Source: Spirochaetaceae bacterium (GTDB lineage Bacteria > Spirochaetota > Spirochaetia > Treponematales > Breznakiellaceae). Taken from it: DNA of 15,148 nt. The DNA lies in assembly GCA_031258625.1 (NCBI GenBank), contig JAIRMO010000178.1, positions 1 to 15,148 on the forward strand, in the 5' to 3' direction. Under the pieces are notes generated by a model. The model did not search any database. It saw nothing but the letters and a program-made list of their open reading frames with translations, and was not told where the DNA came from. Below are positions 15,036 through 15,148 of the stretch, piece after piece. Position 1 is the stretch's first letter; each line of letters begins with the position of its first letter. The translations under genes and the position numbers were made by a program.

Positions 15036-15095
15036 TGCCTCATTGAAAAAGTAACCCAAAACCACCCATGCCTCATTTTGAAAAAGTAACCCAAA
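15036..15095. repeat. Two-copy direct repeat at the IS-like end
   Basis: TGCCTCATT-GAAAAAGTAACCCAAA (15036-15060) and TGCCTCATTTT-GAAAAAGTAACCCAAA (15069-15095) are identical apart from two extra T, with a 33-bp period. They are probably transposase-binding sites of the putative element. Confidence 0.8.
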
Positions 15096-15137
15096 TTAAG
15101 GCAGACTATCCGGTACCAACAGTTACCGGAGGTCAAC

Positions 15138-15148
15138 ATGGGGTTAAC
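15138..15148 (+). CDS. Start of a plus-strand gene, probably the IS transposase (istA-like)
   Basis: ATG 15138 follows a consensus GGAGGT (15128-15133) by 4 nt. Only three full codons (M-G-L) are inside the window, so the product cannot be identified from sequence. Its position behind the terminal repeats suggests the transposase. Confidence 0.4.

Larger units (their letters stand above)
15026..15148 (+). mobile_element. Left end of a putative IS21-like insertion sequence (partial)
   Basis: A candidate boundary at TGTACCGCG (15026) precedes two copies of a long direct repeat and then a strong ribosome binding site with ATG at 15138. Multiple long repeats at the end followed by a transposase gene is the known layout of IS21-family ends, which begin with TG. 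The family call is inferred from layout because the transposase lies outside the window. Confidence 0.45.

Noticed and set aside
15036-15095. CRISPR array
   Set aside because: Only two copies with an 8-nt spacer and unequal repeat length; placement before a transposase-like start fits an IS end better.

Overview
The window looks like chromosomal DNA from an anaerobic, double-membraned bacterium, most plausibly a spirochaete of the termite-gut Treponema type. That placement is an inference. It rests on an MCE lipid-transport operon (which implies an outer membrane), a PerR/reverse-rubrerythrin oxygen-defence pair, a very large activase of strict anaerobes, TTG starts, and GC-rich genes separated by AT-rich gaps. 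No rRNA or marker gene is present to confirm it.

Layout. (1) 1-4342, minus: a giant 2-hydroxyacyl-CoA dehydratase activase-like protein (1447 codons visible, C-terminus cut by the window edge). It has two tandem ASKHA activase domains, a four-cysteine motif and an HgdB-like C-terminal part. (2) 4343-4806: a gap with degenerate CCGGTTTCAAAACC-like motifs, a perfect 13-bp hairpin and two terminator-like hairpins. (3) 4807-5868, minus: perR followed by a reverse rubrerythrin. A perfect 15-bp inverted repeat covers the perR promoter and its start codon. (4) 5948-9384, minus: a tightly packed operon mlaE-mlaF-mlaD-TPR lipoprotein (permease, ATPase, MCE protein, lipoprotein), probably moving lipids between the two membranes. 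(5) 9385-10075: a gap with a textbook plus-strand sigma70 promoter followed by an intrinsic terminator and no convincing gene between, i.e. a candidate small RNA of about 155 nt. More CCGGTTTT-type motifs and a possible gene remnant also lie here. (6) 10076-13357, plus: an orphan hybrid histidine kinase (2 TM, PAS with CPFC motif, GAF, PAS, HisKA, HATPase, two receivers) starting at TTG, with its own terminator. (7) 13454-14872, minus: argH (argininosuccinate lyase), also starting at TTG. (8) 14916-15148: the 3' tail of a membrane-protein gene that appears broken by an IS21-like insertion. The IS end carries a direct repeat and the first codons of a plus-strand gene at the window edge.

Together these are redox/anaerobic metabolism (activase), peroxide defence (PerR and rubrerythrin), envelope lipid transport (MCE), signalling (hybrid kinase) and arginine biosynthesis (argH). 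The most novel-looking items are the candidate small RNA at about 9537-9691, the single-chain two-domain activase, the possibly leaderless perR whose operator contains its own start codon, and the motif family in the two large gaps.
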